The notes under the pieces were generated by a model. The model had not been told where the DNA came from. It saw nothing but the letters and a program-made list of their open reading frames with translations, and ran no database searches. Of a stretch of 64,000 nucleotides of DNA, positions 31,153 to 40,742 are shown piece by piece (position 1 is the first letter of the stretch; every line of letters begins with the position of its first letter). The DNA is from an uncultured Oscillospiraceae bacterium. Lineage in GTDB: Bacteria > Bacillota > Clostridia > Oscillospirales > Ruminococcaceae. The translations under genes were made by a program, and so were the position numbers. Where the stretch lies: NCBI GenBank assembly GCA_934446355.1, contig CAKSEC010000003.1, forward strand, positions 157,544 through 221,543. The letters are read 5' to 3'.

Positions 31153-33798
31153 TTACTTGATATATTTAGCGGCGATGTCCGCAGCGGCGGCAAGTGCGTC
31201 CTTTATCTTTGCTGAATCGGGAACGCCTGCCATTGCCTGATCGGGCTTTCCGCCACCCTTACCGCCTGCGACAGCGGCTATTTCACGGACGAGAGTGCCT
31301 GCGTTTGCGCCCTTTGCAACGGCTGCCTTGGAGCACTTGCAGAGAATGCTGCTCTTTCCGTCGGCTGTTCCGGCAAGCACTGCAACGAAGCAGTCGAACT
31401 TGTCCGCAAGGCTGTCGCCGAGCTTTCTCAGGCCGTCTGCGCCCATTCCTGCAAGGTCTGCAGTGATGAGTTTGACGCCGTTCACTTCGGGAACGTTGTT
31501 CAGGATATTGTCAAGCTGTGCGTTTGCGGAAGCCTGCTCCATGCTCTCGATCTTCTTGTCCTTTTCGTGGAGTTCAGCCATTACGCTTTCAGCACGGCGG
31601 GGAAGTTCGTCAAATGTGGGAGCCTTCAGTGCGGCGCAGGTCTTTTCGAGAGTATTCTTGTAATCGTAAAGCATGGACATTACAGCCATTCCTGTAACTG
31701 CCTGAATACGTCTTACGCCGCTTGCGACAGACGTTTCAAACACTATTTTGAACAGTCCTGCCTGAGAGGAGTTGGTCAGGTGAGTACCGCCGCAGAATTC
31801 TGTGGAATAATCGCCGACAGACACAACTCTTACCACGTCGCCGTACTTCTCGCCAAAGAGCGCCATTGCGCCTTTCTTCTTTGCTTCCTCGATGGGGAGT
31901 ATCTCGGTCGTAACGGGAACGGCAGCCATGATGACGCTGTTCACGTAATTCTCGACCTGCTGTATCTCGTCGGGGGTCATTGCGCTGAAGTGGCTGAAGT
32001 CGAAGCGGCACTGATACGGGTCAACATAGGAGCCTGACTGATGAACATGGTCGCCGAGCACGCTTCTGAGCGCTGCCTGCAGGATATGTGCGCAGGTGTG
32101 ATTGCGCTCGGTAGCGGCACGCTTTTCAGCGTCCACCTTTGCGGTGACTGTTTCGCCGGCAGCGAATCCGCCGCTAACCACCTTACCGTTGGAGATGAAC
32201 TGACCGCCGCCCAGCTTCTGGGTATCGGATATTTCGATAACGTTGTCGCCGCTTGTGATAGTGCCGCAGTCGCCGACCTGACCGCCCATTTCTGCATAGA
32301 AAGGCGTTTCCTCAAGAACTACGGATACATCGTCGCCCTCCTCGCAAAGTTCGGAAAGTTCGCCGTTCTTCACAATTGCCAGCAGCTTTGTCTGCTTTTC
32401 AAGTTCGGTGTAGCCAACGAACGTGGTCTTGTAAGCGTCGAGCGCGGAGTTTTTGGCGTTGTCCCAGCCGCCGCCAAGCTTCTTGTTCTTGCGGGCGGTG
32501 TCCTTCTGCTCCTGCATGAGCGCACGGAAGCCCTCCTCGTCAGCGGAAAGACCCTTTTCTTCGAGTATCTCCTTGGTGAGGTCGAGCGGGAAGCCGTAGG
32601 TGTCGTGCAGCTTGAATACGTCTGCGCCGGGCAGGGTAGTCTTGCCGGAGTTCTGAAGCGCTGCTATCATCTCGCCGAGTATCTCAGTACCCTTGTCGAT
32701 GGTCTTTGCGAAGCTTTCTTCCTCGGTCTGGATCACCTTCTTGATGTAAGCGCGCTTCTCGTCCAGTTCAGGGTAAGCGGAGAGATTTTCGTTGATAACG
32801 GTGTCGCATACGTCATGCAGGAACGGCTTTGTGCAGCCGAGAAGCCTGCCGTGTCTTGCAGCGCGGCGCAGCAGCCTGCGCAGTACGTAGCCTCTGCCCT
32901 CGTTTGAGGGGAGAACTCCGTCGCCGACCATGAATGTCGTGCTCCTGATGTGGTCGGTGATAACACGCAGGGAAACGTCCTTAACGGGGTCAGCCTTGTA
33001 GTCAACGCCGACTATGGAACTAATCTTCTTAAGTATATTCTGAACGGTATCGACCTCGAACAGGTTGTCAACGTCCTGCATTACGCAGGCAAGACGCTCC
33101 AGACCCATGCCGGTGTCGATGTTCTTTGTGGCAAGCTGGGTGTAGTTGCCCTTGCCGTCGTTGTCGAACTGGGTGAATACAAGGTTCCATATCTCGATGA
33201 TACGGTCGCAGTCGCCGACCTCCTCGAAATTGTCCTGACCGATGTGGTCGAAGTGGCCGTACTTCTCGCCTCTGTCGAAGTGTATCTCAGAGCAGGGGCC
33301 GCAGGGACCGCTTCCGTGCTCCCAGAAGTTGTCTGCCTTGCCAAGCTTGATAATGCGGTCACGGGGAATGCCCACCTCGTTAGCCCAGATATCTCCGGCT
33401 TCGTCGTCCTGCTCGTAGATGGTCACCCACAGGCGCTCCGGCGGTATTTCGAGCACCTTTGTCAGGTACTCCCAAGCCCATGCGGTGGCTTCGTGCTTGA
33501 AGTAATCGCCGAATGAGAAGTTGCCGAGCATTTCAAAGTAAGTACCGTGACGCGCGGTCTTTCCGACATTCTCGATATCGGGGGTGCGAATGCACTTCTG
33601 GCAGGTGGTCACCCTGTGGCGGGGCGGCTCCTCAATGCCCTGAAAGTACTTTTTCAGGGGCGTCATGCCTGCATTGATGAGCAGTATCGAATTATCGCCC
33701 TGCGGAACGAGCGGAAAGCTGTTCATGCGCAGATGACCCTTGCTCTCGAAGAATTTCAGATAGCTTTCACGCAGGTCGTTAAGTCCAGTCCATTTCAT
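31153..33798 (-). CDS. alaS: Alanyl-tRNA synthetase
   Basis: This 881-residue class II enzyme charges tRNA-Ala. The catalytic core carries FFESKGHLRMNSFPLVP, LLINAGMTPLKKYF and GSGPCGPCSEIHFDRG. The editing domain carries zinc ligands HTCAHIL and CGGTHL, and the C-terminal glycine-rich region (AAVAGGKGGGKPDQAMAG) is the C-Ala/DHHA1 domain. It has its own promoter (33862-33889) and a leader of about 60 bases, too short for a T-box. The ATG follows GAGGACGAAAAAT. Confidence 0.97.
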   Translation of the reverse strand: MKWTGLNDLRESYLKFFESKGHLRMNSFPLVPQGDNSILLINAGMTPLKKYFQGIEEPPRHRVTTCQKCIRTPDIENVGKTARHGTYFEMLGNFSFGDYFKHEATAWAWEYLTKVLEIPPERLWVTIYEQDDEAGDIWANEVGIPRDRIIKLGKADNFWEHGSGPCGPCSEIHFDRGEKYGHFDHIGQDNFEEVGDCDRIIEIWNLVFTQFDNDGKGNYTQLATKNIDTGMGLERLACVMQDVDNLFEVDTVQNILKKISSIVGVDYKADPVKDVSLRVITDHIRSTTFMVGDGVLPSNEGRGYVLRRLLRRAARHGRLLGCTKPFLHDVCDTVINENLSAYPELDEKRAYIKKVIQTEEESFAKTIDKGTEILGEMIAALQNSGKTTLPGADVFKLHDTYGFPLDLTKEILEEKGLSADEEGFRALMQEQKDTARKNKKLGGGWDNAKNSALDAYKTTFVGYTELEKQTKLLAIVKNGELSELCEEGDDVSVVLEETPFYAEMGGQVGDCGTITSGDNVIEISDTQKLGGGQFISNGKVVSGGFAAGETVTAKVDAEKRAATERNHTCAHILQAALRSVLGDHVHQSGSYVDPYQCRFDFSHFSAMTPDEIQQVENYVNSVIMAAVPVTTEILPIEEAKKKGAMALFGEKYGDVVRVVSVGDYSTEFCGGTHLTNSSQAGLFKIVFETSVASGVRRIQAVTGMAVMSMLYDYKNTLEKTCAALKAPTFDELPRRAESVMAELHEKDKKIESMEQASANAQLDNILNNVPEVNGVKLITADLAGMGADGLRKLGDSLADKFDCFVAVLAGTADGKSSILCKCSKAAVAKGANAGTLVREIAAVAGGKGGGKPDQAMAGVPDSAKIKDALAAAADIAAKYIK

Positions 33799-33861
33799 AT
33801 TTTTCGTCCTCGTTTTGTTAGATTAAATAGCTTCCTTGAATAGGAAAACACATACATATTT

Positions 33862-33889
33862 ATTATACAACATTTTCGCCAAAAGTCAA
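33862..33889 (-). promoter_or_regulatory. Sigma-A promoter of alaS
   Basis: On the minus strand TTGACT (33889-33884), a 16-base spacer and TATAAT (33867-33862). Confidence 0.78.
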
Positions 33890-33924
33890 TAGCGAACCGC
33901 AAATTTTCAGCGCAGCGCTTTCCG

Positions 33925-34716
33925 TCAAAGCCTTATCATTTCCGGCTTTCTTTTGCGAAAAACTGTGTAGTATTCAAAGCCTGCCTGACTGAGTATATCT
34001 CCGGCACGGTCAAATTCCCACGCATAGTGCTCCGCCTTATGCCCGTCGGAGCCCACGGTTATCAGTTCGCCGCCAAGCTGGCGGTATCTGCGCAGAAGTT
34101 CGGGGTGAGGGTGCGCCCAGCCAAGGCCGTATTTCAGACCCGCCGTATTCAGTTCAATACCCTTGCCCATGGATATCAGCGTTTTTAGTATCTCGTCAAG
34201 AAGTTCTGCGTAGTCGGCGGGGCGGTAGCATTTGGCGCTGCTGTATCTGACGACATAGTCGAGATGACCGTACACATCAAAATCATCGAACGCCCTGATG
34301 TTTGCGAGAATGCTCTCAAAGTAGCGCAGAATGCCGTTGTAGTCGCCCAGTTTGCTGAAATATTCCGGCTCGTAGGGGTCTATTCCGTCCACCAGATGGG
34401 ACGAGCCTATCACGAAGTCGAAGTCCCACCCGCTGACGTATTCCCTGAGCCTTGGCGCGAGGTAGTCCATCAGACCAAGCTCCACGCCGAAAAGCAGCTC
34501 TATCCTGCCGCCGTATTTTTCTTTCAGCGACGTCAGCCGTTCACGGTAAGCTGCAGTGTCGAGCAGAAATTCGCCGCCGGGGTAGTCCATGTCCATGTGC
34601 TCGGTGAAGCACACCGTTTTAATGCCCTTTTCCATCATGGAGAGCACGGCGGCTTCCATGTCCTCCTCGCTGTCGGTGGAAAAAGATGTGTGAGTGTGCT
34701 GGTCAGTCGTTATCAT
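33925..34716 (-). CDS. PHP-domain phosphatase, HisJ-like (histidinol-phosphatase family)
   Basis: This 263-residue protein has the PHP metal motif DQHTHTSFSTDSE at the N-terminus, CFTEHMDMDYPG, and further metal-binding residues in DVYGHLDYVVRYS and TVGSDGHKAEHYA. The fold fits histidinol-phosphatase HisJ or YwqE-type protein tyrosine phosphatases. Because its start overlaps the exopolysaccharide fusion gene by 14 bases, a role as polysaccharide-linked tyrosine phosphatase (CpsB/YwqE-like) is also plausible. No other histidine genes are near. Confidence 0.85.
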   Translation of the reverse strand: MITTDQHTHTSFSTDSEEDMEAAVLSMMEKGIKTVCFTEHMDMDYPGGEFLLDTAAYRERLTSLKEKYGGRIELLFGVELGLMDYLAPRLREYVSGWDFDFVIGSSHLVDGIDPYEPEYFSKLGDYNGILRYFESILANIRAFDDFDVYGHLDYVVRYSSAKCYRPADYAELLDEILKTLISMGKGIELNTAGLKYGLGWAHPHPELLRRYRQLGGELITVGSDGHKAEHYAWEFDRAGDILSQAGFEYYTVFRKRKPEMIRL

Positions 34717-37700
34717 TGCTGCTGTCCTCTTTGTTTTCGGGGGCTTTCTTGTCCTGATCGTCAGTCAGCGCCATGACTGATTCCAGCAGGCTGCTGATAT
34801 CTTCCTTTGAGGGACGGTGTGCGGCGGCTGCGCTGCGGCGCTCCTGCTCCTCACGCTCACGCTGCGAGAGCCGTTCGAGCAGGTCGAGTTCGTTCTGCCT
34901 GCGCTTTTCCTCGGCTTCCTGCTGCATTTGCTTTACAAGAGCCTCTGCCTGCTCCTGCAGGCGTTTGTCCTTTTCCTGCTGTGCGGCGGTGACCTTTTTG
35001 CCGGCTGTCTTTACCGGTGCATAGTCCTCGTCGAGCGCGACGTTCCTGTCGGCGCGGCGGTTTATCGTGTTGAGTGCAGCGCCTACGCCCAGAAGCACCC
35101 AGAATACCGGCGCAACTGATACCACGGAGTCGTTGAACATACCTGCCGCAAGATAACCAACGATTCCGAGCATGACAGCCGCCCCCATTATCTGACTGGG
35201 GCGATACTCCTTTTTCAGGGCGTACAGCCTGAAGCAGTCCACCAGATAGAACAGCATTATTCCAAGGAAAGCGATGAGTGCGATAAGTCCGTTTGAAACG
35301 AAAATCTGCAGGTAGAGGTTATGCGGCTTATCCACCGTGATGTAGAAGCCCTGATCGTAGTCGGCATAAGAGTAGTATTTAGCCAGCACGTCGCTCTGCG
35401 GGAACACATAGGTGAACGTATCCGCTCCGTAGCCGGTCAGCATACAGTTTTTCAGCAGCGGAAGCGTTCTTGACCAGATGTATCCTCTTGAAGAACCAAG
35501 CTTTTCCTTGCCCTCAAAGCCGATATGATCGGCATTCACGGGCACAAATTCGTCCGCGGTGCGGAAGTGTATCATCTCGATGCGCTTTTCGTTCACAAGG
35601 TCAAAGAACAGCGAGTTGTTGCTCCTGCCCCAGAAATTCAGGGCGATAACGTCACGAACCAGCGAGCTTTCTTCGGACGCTTCCATTCTGAGGTAAACGT
35701 CCTTGAAATCGGTGTCGGGGAAGCTTGCGGTGTCGATGTAGCTTACATCTGCGCCGTTTTCATCGGTGAAAAACAGCATACCGTACTCAGTGTCGTATTC
35801 CACGGCGAGTGAAGTGCCGTCAAATGCCATATCCACTGCGCCGAGCGATATATTGCTGAACGTGACCGCACCGTTGGTCAGCACTCCGTTTTCGGGACAG
35901 TCACGAACGGTCATACTTCCGTCCTCCGCAATATCTATGACTGCGGAAAATCCGCCTGCGGCAGCCGTCACTGTGCGGGCTGCAAGGTCGGCTTCCAGCC
36001 TAAGTCCGGAATATTCTGTCTGGTCGAACGTGATGATGGACACCATATGCACCGGTTCGCCTGAAGCCGAGGTATAGGTGTAGCGGCTCTGTTCCTTGTC
36101 GAAAGCTATGGTCATCACGTCGTTCTGACCCGTCAGCACGAGCGTGCCGTCAGACGGGGTGGATATCTCACGGAGCGGCAGCTTGGAGTAGAGGTCCTTG
36201 TCCTCTTCGGCTGCAGGCAGGAATATCCCTGCGGCGTCGCTGAACAGCGAGGGGATACGGGTGAACAGCTTATTTCCCATCACGAAATTAGCGCCGGTCA
36301 GTACTATAGCGGCGGCTGCGACGAGCGCAGCGCAGCGCTTCCAGTGCTTCGCTATCTGGCGGGCGAACACGATGATTCCTACCACCAGAGCCGCAGCGAC
36401 TGCGACAAGTCCGCTTCTTGCACCGGAACCTACCATCAGGAACACAGCCATTGCGTCAAACACGATGAACAGCACACGGAACAGCTTGCTCTGCTCGTAC
36501 ATCGCCATTACGGTCAGCAGCGGAATGACAAGACCGGTGAAGCTGCCCATGTAGTTGCTGTGATACAGTGCGCCGTTTGCAAGCTTCTGGGCGGTGTAGT
36601 ACGAAGCTGTTTCAAGGTGTCCTCTGAGCTCGCTGTCTGCGATGATGTTCATGAACCAGTTCTGTTCAAGAATATTATGGCCGGTCACCTGAGATAATCC
36701 GAGGACGAAGTTCACGCCCACGCATACGAAAAGGGCTATCGCCACGAATTTGAAATTGCCGGTGGTGCGGAATGCGTACATCGTGAAAAGGAACAGCACG
36801 AAGTAGCACGCAGTCGTCCAGAAGCCCTCCGCACGGTCGTATTCTCCGCTGAAAGCCACTGAGCTGTATTCCGACATTGCGGCGGACGCCAGCGCCATTA
36901 TCACGTATACCACGGAGCAGCCCACGTATACCAGCGACCGCTTCTCCACCCGCCTGAAAAGCGACAGGCAGCACAGCAGCGACATGGCGAGCATGACTAT
37001 TGCCAGCACGACGACGACCATTGCCTTGCCCTGAGAATAGACGTCCAGTAGATTCCAGCCTGTGCCGGAATCAGTCGTCACCTCAGTGCCGCCGTTGTAC
37101 ATATAGGTTTCCCTCAGCGTGGTAAAGACGTTTGTTATCCTCAGCACGATGGGGATTATTGCGAGTGCTATCACCGACGGCAGGAACATCGCCAGTGCGG
37201 TGATATCAGTTTTTGCTTTGTTGTTCATTCTGTGATTCTCCGGTTTGTATGTTTTTTTCTTTCTGTTCAGCTTTTCCTTGTTCATGAAGCCGCTTAGCGC
37301 AGTGCGCAGCAGTATCGAAATATCGAGGAAGAACGACCAGTTTTCTATGTACTGCACATCGAACTGTATCCGCTTTTCTATCGAGGTATCGCCCCGACAG
37401 CCGTTTATCTGCGCCAGTCCGGTCATTCCGGGCTTAACTTGATGCTTTATCATGTACATGGGTATCTTGTCCTTGAAGTCGTTGACATAGAACGGTATTT
37501 CAGGACGGGGACCGACAAGGCTCATTTCTCCTTTAAGCACATTGATAAGCTGCGGAAGTTCGTCTATCGAGAACTTTCTTATGAATGCGCCGAAGCGGGT
37601 GCGGCGCGGGTCGGTATCTGTGCTCCATGCGGTGTCGCTTTCCTTGCTGTCACGCATGGATTTCAGCTTGTACATCGTGAACACCTTTTTGTTCAGCCCG

Positions 37701-38638
37701 ACTCGTTTTTGCTTGAATATCACGTTTCCACCCATGGTCAGCTTTATCACCGCCATGCTGACCAGCATTATCGGCGAGGTGAGCATCAGCAGCACCAGCG
37801 AACCGAGTATATCAACCGCACGTTTGAGGGCGGCGTTGCCCATGTTGTCAAGCGGAATGCGCCGTATGTTCATCAGCGGGATATCGCCCACCATGTCTAT
37901 CGCCGGCGAAGCCGACATATATCGGTAGATAATGGGTATCACAGATATTTTGGTGCCGGTCAGTTCGCACGCCTCGACCACGCTGCCGAGCAGCTCTGAT
38001 TCATCGGCGTTGAGTGCGCATACCACCTCGTCGTAGCTGCGTTCTTCCAGCACGCTCAGCAGTTGGCCGTAGCCGCCCATGCACTTTGCATGGGGGAGCG
38101 GCTTTTCTGCGACAAAGCCTGCGCATTCCAGACCGAGCCAGCGTTCGCGCTTTATCGTGCTGAGATAATCCTGCGCCGCCTGACCGCTGCCGACTATCAG
38201 CACATATTTCCTGTTGTAGCCGCTTTCCCGGAATTTTCTCAGCGTTTTCCGCAGGATATACCGCTTGATGGTGACGAGCAGGAAGTCCAGCAGCAGGAAT
38301 ATCGCCAGCGCCCATCGTGAGAAGTTTATGATCCTCACAACGTACAGCAGCGCAGTCAGCGCAAGTCCGTCAAGCACCAATGCGGCGGTCAGCCTGCCGA
38401 GCTCAGTGGAGAACCGCTTGCTGCGGAACGAGTCGTAAAGCCCCATGCAGCCGTATGTTATCAGCTGCAGCGGGACGAATATCAGCAGCAGCTTGAAATA
38501 ATCCGAGATCGGGTAGTTCCTGTCAAAATCAAGCAGGCTGAACACCAGCAGGAATGCCGCAGTTATCGCCAGAAAAGCCGCCGCTGCGTCCGTTATCACG
38601 TTCAGACGGTTGAACAGCTTTTGATTTTCTTTTATCAT
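34703..38638 (-). CDS. Fused sugar-phosphate transferase and O-antigen-ligase-like polymerase
   Basis: This is a 1311-residue membrane protein. Residues 1-470 are a complete polyprenyl-phosphate sugar-1-phosphate transferase: four N-terminal helices, a Rossmann-like domain (KYVLIVGSGQAAQDYL), then FKQKRVGLNKKVFTMYKLKSM and FSIDELPQLINVLKGEMSLVGPRPE. Residues 471-1311 form a second complete protein with about eleven helices, an external loop of about 330 residues and the O-antigen ligase pattern near GYGADTFTYVFPQ and KPHNLYLQIFVSNG. It ends in a charged coiled coil (about 1205-1275). An internal ATG at 37228 has its own GGAG. Fusion depends on an A7 run (see 37252-37258). Likely exopolysaccharide synthesis. 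Confidence 0.82.
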   Translation of the reverse strand: MIKENQKLFNRLNVITDAAAAFLAITAAFLLVFSLLDFDRNYPISDYFKLLLIFVPLQLITYGCMGLYDSFRSKRFSTELGRLTAALVLDGLALTALLYVVRIINFSRWALAIFLLLDFLLVTIKRYILRKTLRKFRESGYNRKYVLIVGSGQAAQDYLSTIKRERWLGLECAGFVAEKPLPHAKCMGGYGQLLSVLEERSYDEVVCALNADESELLGSVVEACELTGTKISVIPIIYRYMSASPAIDMVGDIPLMNIRRIPLDNMGNAALKRAVDILGSLVLLMLTSPIMLVSMAVIKLTMGGNVIFKQKRVGLNKKVFTMYKLKSMRDSKESDTAWSTDTDPRRTRFGAFIRKFSIDELPQLINVLKGEMSLVGPRPEIPFYVNDFKDKIPMYMIKHQVKPGMTGLAQINGCRGDTSIEKRIQFDVQYIENWSFFLDISILLRTALSGFMNKEKLNRKKKTYKPENHRMNNKAKTDITALAMFLPSVIALAIIPIVLRITNVFTTLRETYMYNGGTEVTTDSGTGWNLLDVYSQGKAMVVVVLAIVMLAMSLLCCLSLFRRVEKRSLVYVGCSVVYVIMALASAAMSEYSSVAFSGEYDRAEGFWTTACYFVLFLFTMYAFRTTGNFKFVAIALFVCVGVNFVLGLSQVTGHNILEQNWFMNIIADSELRGHLETASYYTAQKLANGALYHSNYMGSFTGLVIPLLTVMAMYEQSKLFRVLFIVFDAMAVFLMVGSGARSGLVAVAAALVVGIIVFARQIAKHWKRCAALVAAAAIVLTGANFVMGNKLFTRIPSLFSDAAGIFLPAAEEDKDLYSKLPLREISTPSDGTLVLTGQNDVMTIAFDKEQSRYTYTSASGEPVHMVSIITFDQTEYSGLRLEADLAARTVTAAAGGFSAVIDIAEDGSMTVRDCPENGVLTNGAVTFSNISLGAVDMAFDGTSLAVEYDTEYGMLFFTDENGADVSYIDTASFPDTDFKDVYLRMEASEESSLVRDVIALNFWGRSNNSLFFDLVNEKRIEMIHFRTADEFVPVNADHIGFEGKEKLGSSRGYIWSRTLPLLKNCMLTGYGADTFTYVFPQSDVLAKYYSYADYDQGFYITVDKPHNLYLQIFVSNGLIALIAFLGIMLFYLVDCFRLYALKKEYRPSQIMGAAVMLGIVGYLAAGMFNDSVVSVAPVFWVLLGVGAALNTINRRADRNVALDEDYAPVKTAGKKVTAAQQEKDKRLQEQAEALVKQMQQEAEEKRRQNELDLLERLSQREREEQERRSAAAAHRPSKEDISSLLESVMALTDDQDKKAPENKEDSSNDND
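37252..37258 (-). other. A7 homopolymer at the junction of the fused exopolysaccharide gene
   Basis: On the coding strand AAG is followed by seven A residues then CATAC. With six A the upstream frame would run 10 more codons and stop at a TGA overlapping the internal ATG at 37228 (ATGA), which has GGAG 9 bases upstream. The run therefore decides between one 1311-residue protein and two coupled genes. Confidence 0.75.
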
Positions 38639-38702
38639 CTTTTACCTTTACATTTGCCTGTGTTATCTTTCTAATGCTGGGGTGATGCAGACATATATTC
38701 TT

Positions 38703-38817
38703 ATTATACCATAACCGCATGGTTATGGTATAATCGTCCGATACGCACGGAGCAAATCTTTGATTTGCGTATGTGCGAGGACTTTTGATCTATAATAAAC
38801 GCACTGCGTTTATTATA
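38703..38817. repeat. Cluster of three palindromes between divergent genes
   Basis: A perfect 14-bp inverted repeat (ATTATACCATAACC at 38703-38716, loop GCAT, second arm 38721-38734) puts a TATAAT on each strand. A second hairpin has GCAAATC/GATTTGC (38752-38758 with 38762-38768) inside a longer imperfect stem (GTCC..GGAC). A third has TATAATAAACGC/GCGTTTATTATA (38791-38802 with 38806-38817). They occupy most of the 38639-38906 gap. Function could be terminator, operator or small repeat element; no gene is visible. Confidence 0.7.
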
Positions 38818-38906
38818 TCACACATTAAGCTTTATTGCAACAATTCTGAGCAAAAATCAGCATTTCCCATTATTTTTAGGGCGCATTTTTCCTTTCTCCC
38901 CGCCGC

Positions 38907-38935
38907 TTGACAATTTGCCGCCGGTGGATTACAAT
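38907..38935 (+). promoter_or_regulatory. Sigma-A promoter of the GH3 lipoprotein gene
   Basis: Consensus TTGACA (38907-38912), a 17-base spacer and TACAAT (38930-38935), about 40 bases before the start at 38977. Confidence 0.85.
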
Positions 38936-38976
38936 ATAGAGGTGGCATGAGTGTGACCCATGAACGGAGGGAGCGT

Positions 38977-40155
38977 ATGAAGCTTTTCAGGCTTGCCGCA
39001 GCTATTACGGCGCTATTACTGACAGGCTGTGCAAGCACAGATATCACCATTCCGGTACATACTGCGCAGGTACTGCCCGACCCATCGCAGGAGAGCACTG
39101 CGGAGGAAAGCGTCCCGCAGCAGTCCTCCGAGCCTGAGGGCGGCATTGCAGAGCGGGCGGCGGCGATACTTGCAGAAATGACTGCCGAGGAAAAGGCGGG
39201 GCAGCTTGTTCTTGCCAGATATCCCGGCACGGACGAAGCGGCAAACGCAGTTTCGCAGTATTGCCCGGGTGGATTCATGCTTTTTGCGGAGGATACTCAG
39301 GATAAAACGCCTTCGCAGCTTGCTCAGGAACTTGCGGACATAAACGGCGGCTCCGATATCCCGCTGCTTTTCGCAGTGGACGAAGAGGGCGGAAGCGTGG
39401 TCAGGATATCCAAGTTCAGCCAGTATCGGGAGGAAAGGTTTCCGGCTCAGTCGGAGGTGCTTTCTTCGGGCGGACTGGACGGGGTGCGCTCGGACGCAAA
39501 GGAGAAGTCGGAGCTGCTTGGTTTGCTTGGCTTCAATATGATACTTGCGCCGGTGTGCGACCTGCCGAGGACGGAGCAGGATTACATCTACAACAGGGCG
39601 TATGGTACTGACGTGGACGAGGTGTCCGCCGCTGTCAGCGCCGCAGTATCGCAGTATGTCGAGTGCGGCGTAGTAAGTACGCTGAAGCATTTTCCGGGAT
39701 ACGGCGATAATCTGGATACCCACACCGGTATCTCGATAGACGAGCGGCCGCTGACCGAGTTGGAGCAGCTTGACCTGCAGCCATTCCGGTCGGGGATAGC
39801 TGCGGGCGCGCCGGTGGTCATGGTGTCCCACAATATCGTGAAATGCGTGAACAGCGAACTTCCCGGCTCGCTTGCGCCGGAGATGTACAGCCTGCTGCGT
39901 GACGACATCGGCTTTGACGGCGTGATAATGACGGACGACCTTTCAATGGACGCCATCGGTGAATACTGCGGGGAAAACGAAGCGGCAGTCACGGCGTTCC
40001 TTGCGGGTGCGGACCTTATCTGCTGCACGGATATGACGAGCGCAGTCGGTGCGCTGCGTGAAGCGGTGGATTCCGGCAAAATAACGCAGCAGCGGCTTGA
40101 CAGCTCGGTGCTGCGGATACTTGAAATGAAAATCAGCTTTGGAATAATAAAGTAA
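38977..40155 (+). CDS. GH3 lipoprotein, NagZ-like beta-N-acetylhexosaminidase
   Basis: This is a 392-residue protein. The lipobox LLLTGC directs lipid anchoring, followed by a short S/E/Q-rich linker (residues about 20-50). The GH3 barrel contains DEEGGSVVRI, KHFPGYGDNLDTHTG with the Asp-His dyad typical of NagZ, and the nucleophile region VIMTDDLSMDAIGEY. The missing second GH3 domain also suits NagZ. It would release N-acetylglucosamine from wall fragments or glycans outside the cell. GGAGGGAGCGT precedes the ATG at 38977; an open frame begins 30 bases earlier but lacks a ribosome site. Confidence 0.9.
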   Translation: MKLFRLAAAITALLLTGCASTDITIPVHTAQVLPDPSQESTAEESVPQQSSEPEGGIAERAAAILAEMTAEEKAGQLVLARYPGTDEAANAVSQYCPGGFMLFAEDTQDKTPSQLAQELADINGGSDIPLLFAVDEEGGSVVRISKFSQYREERFPAQSEVLSSGGLDGVRSDAKEKSELLGLLGFNMILAPVCDLPRTEQDYIYNRAYGTDVDEVSAAVSAAVSQYVECGVVSTLKHFPGYGDNLDTHTGISIDERPLTELEQLDLQPFRSGIAAGAPVVMVSHNIVKCVNSELPGSLAPEMYSLLRDDIGFDGVIMTDDLSMDAIGEYCGENEAAVTAFLAGADLICCTDMTSAVGALREAVDSGKITQQRLDSSVLRILEMKISFGIIK

Positions 40156-40165
40156 GGGGAACGAC

Positions 40166-40702
40166 ATGAAAAAGTATTACATATTCGACCTTGACGGAAC
40201 GCTTGCGGACAGCATGGGCTGGTGGTACGGCAGCTTTACCGTTGAGGAATGCTCGGACGAGCAGCGCATGGACGCTGTGCGCCGGAGCATGAAGGAAAAA
40301 TACGCAGACATCATTACATTGAAGCCGGGCGCTGTGGAACTTCTGGAAAAGCTGTATGAGCAGGGTGCACAAATGTGTATCGCAAGCGCGACCGACCGCT
40401 GGGTATCCGAGCCGCTGATGAAGAAATTCGGTCTGGACAGGTTTTTCAGGTTCTATCTTGACTGCACCGAAGCGGGCGCACACAAGGAAAAGCCGGATAT
40501 CTACCTGCAGGCGGCGGAGCGGCTGGGCGCTGCTCCCTCGGAATGCGTGGTGGTGGAGGATTCCGCATACTGCGCTGAAACGGCGCACAATGCCGGGTTT
40601 TACGTTGTGGGAGTGTACGACGAGAATACTGCGCCGAGGGGCGACGTCAGCCAGTTTTCAGATGTGTTTATCCGTTCGCTGACGGAGTTTCCGGAATTAT
40701 AA
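40166..40702 (+). CDS. HAD-superfamily phosphatase
   Basis: This 178-residue protein has HAD motif I FDLDGTLADS (residues 7-16), motif II IASATDR, and motifs III-IV KEKPDIY and VVVEDSAYCAE. This is the beta-phosphoglucomutase/phosphoglycolate phosphatase branch with a short cap. Substrate is unknown. It lies 10 bases after the GH3 gene with AGGGG before the ATG, so the two are co-transcribed and it may act on a sugar phosphate. Confidence 0.88.
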   Translation: MKKYYIFDLDGTLADSMGWWYGSFTVEECSDEQRMDAVRRSMKEKYADIITLKPGAVELLEKLYEQGAQMCIASATDRWVSEPLMKKFGLDRFFRFYLDCTEAGAHKEKPDIYLQAAERLGAAPSECVVVEDSAYCAETAHNAGFYVVGVYDENTAPRGDVSQFSDVFIRSLTEFPEL

Positions 40703-40705
40703 AAT

Positions 40706-40738
40706 AGAGCCACTGTCCGATAAATGGTCAGTGGCTCT
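40706..40738. terminator. Bidirectional terminator
   Basis: AGAGCCACTG (40706-40715) pairs perfectly with CAGTGGCTCT (40729-40738), followed by TTGTG and lying between convergent genes. Confidence 0.75.
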
Positions 40739-40742
40739 TGTG

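Noticed and set aside
33799..33861. T-box riboswitch in the alaS leader
   Set aside because: The leader is only about 60 bases from the promoter and lacks the T-box sequence and antiterminator.
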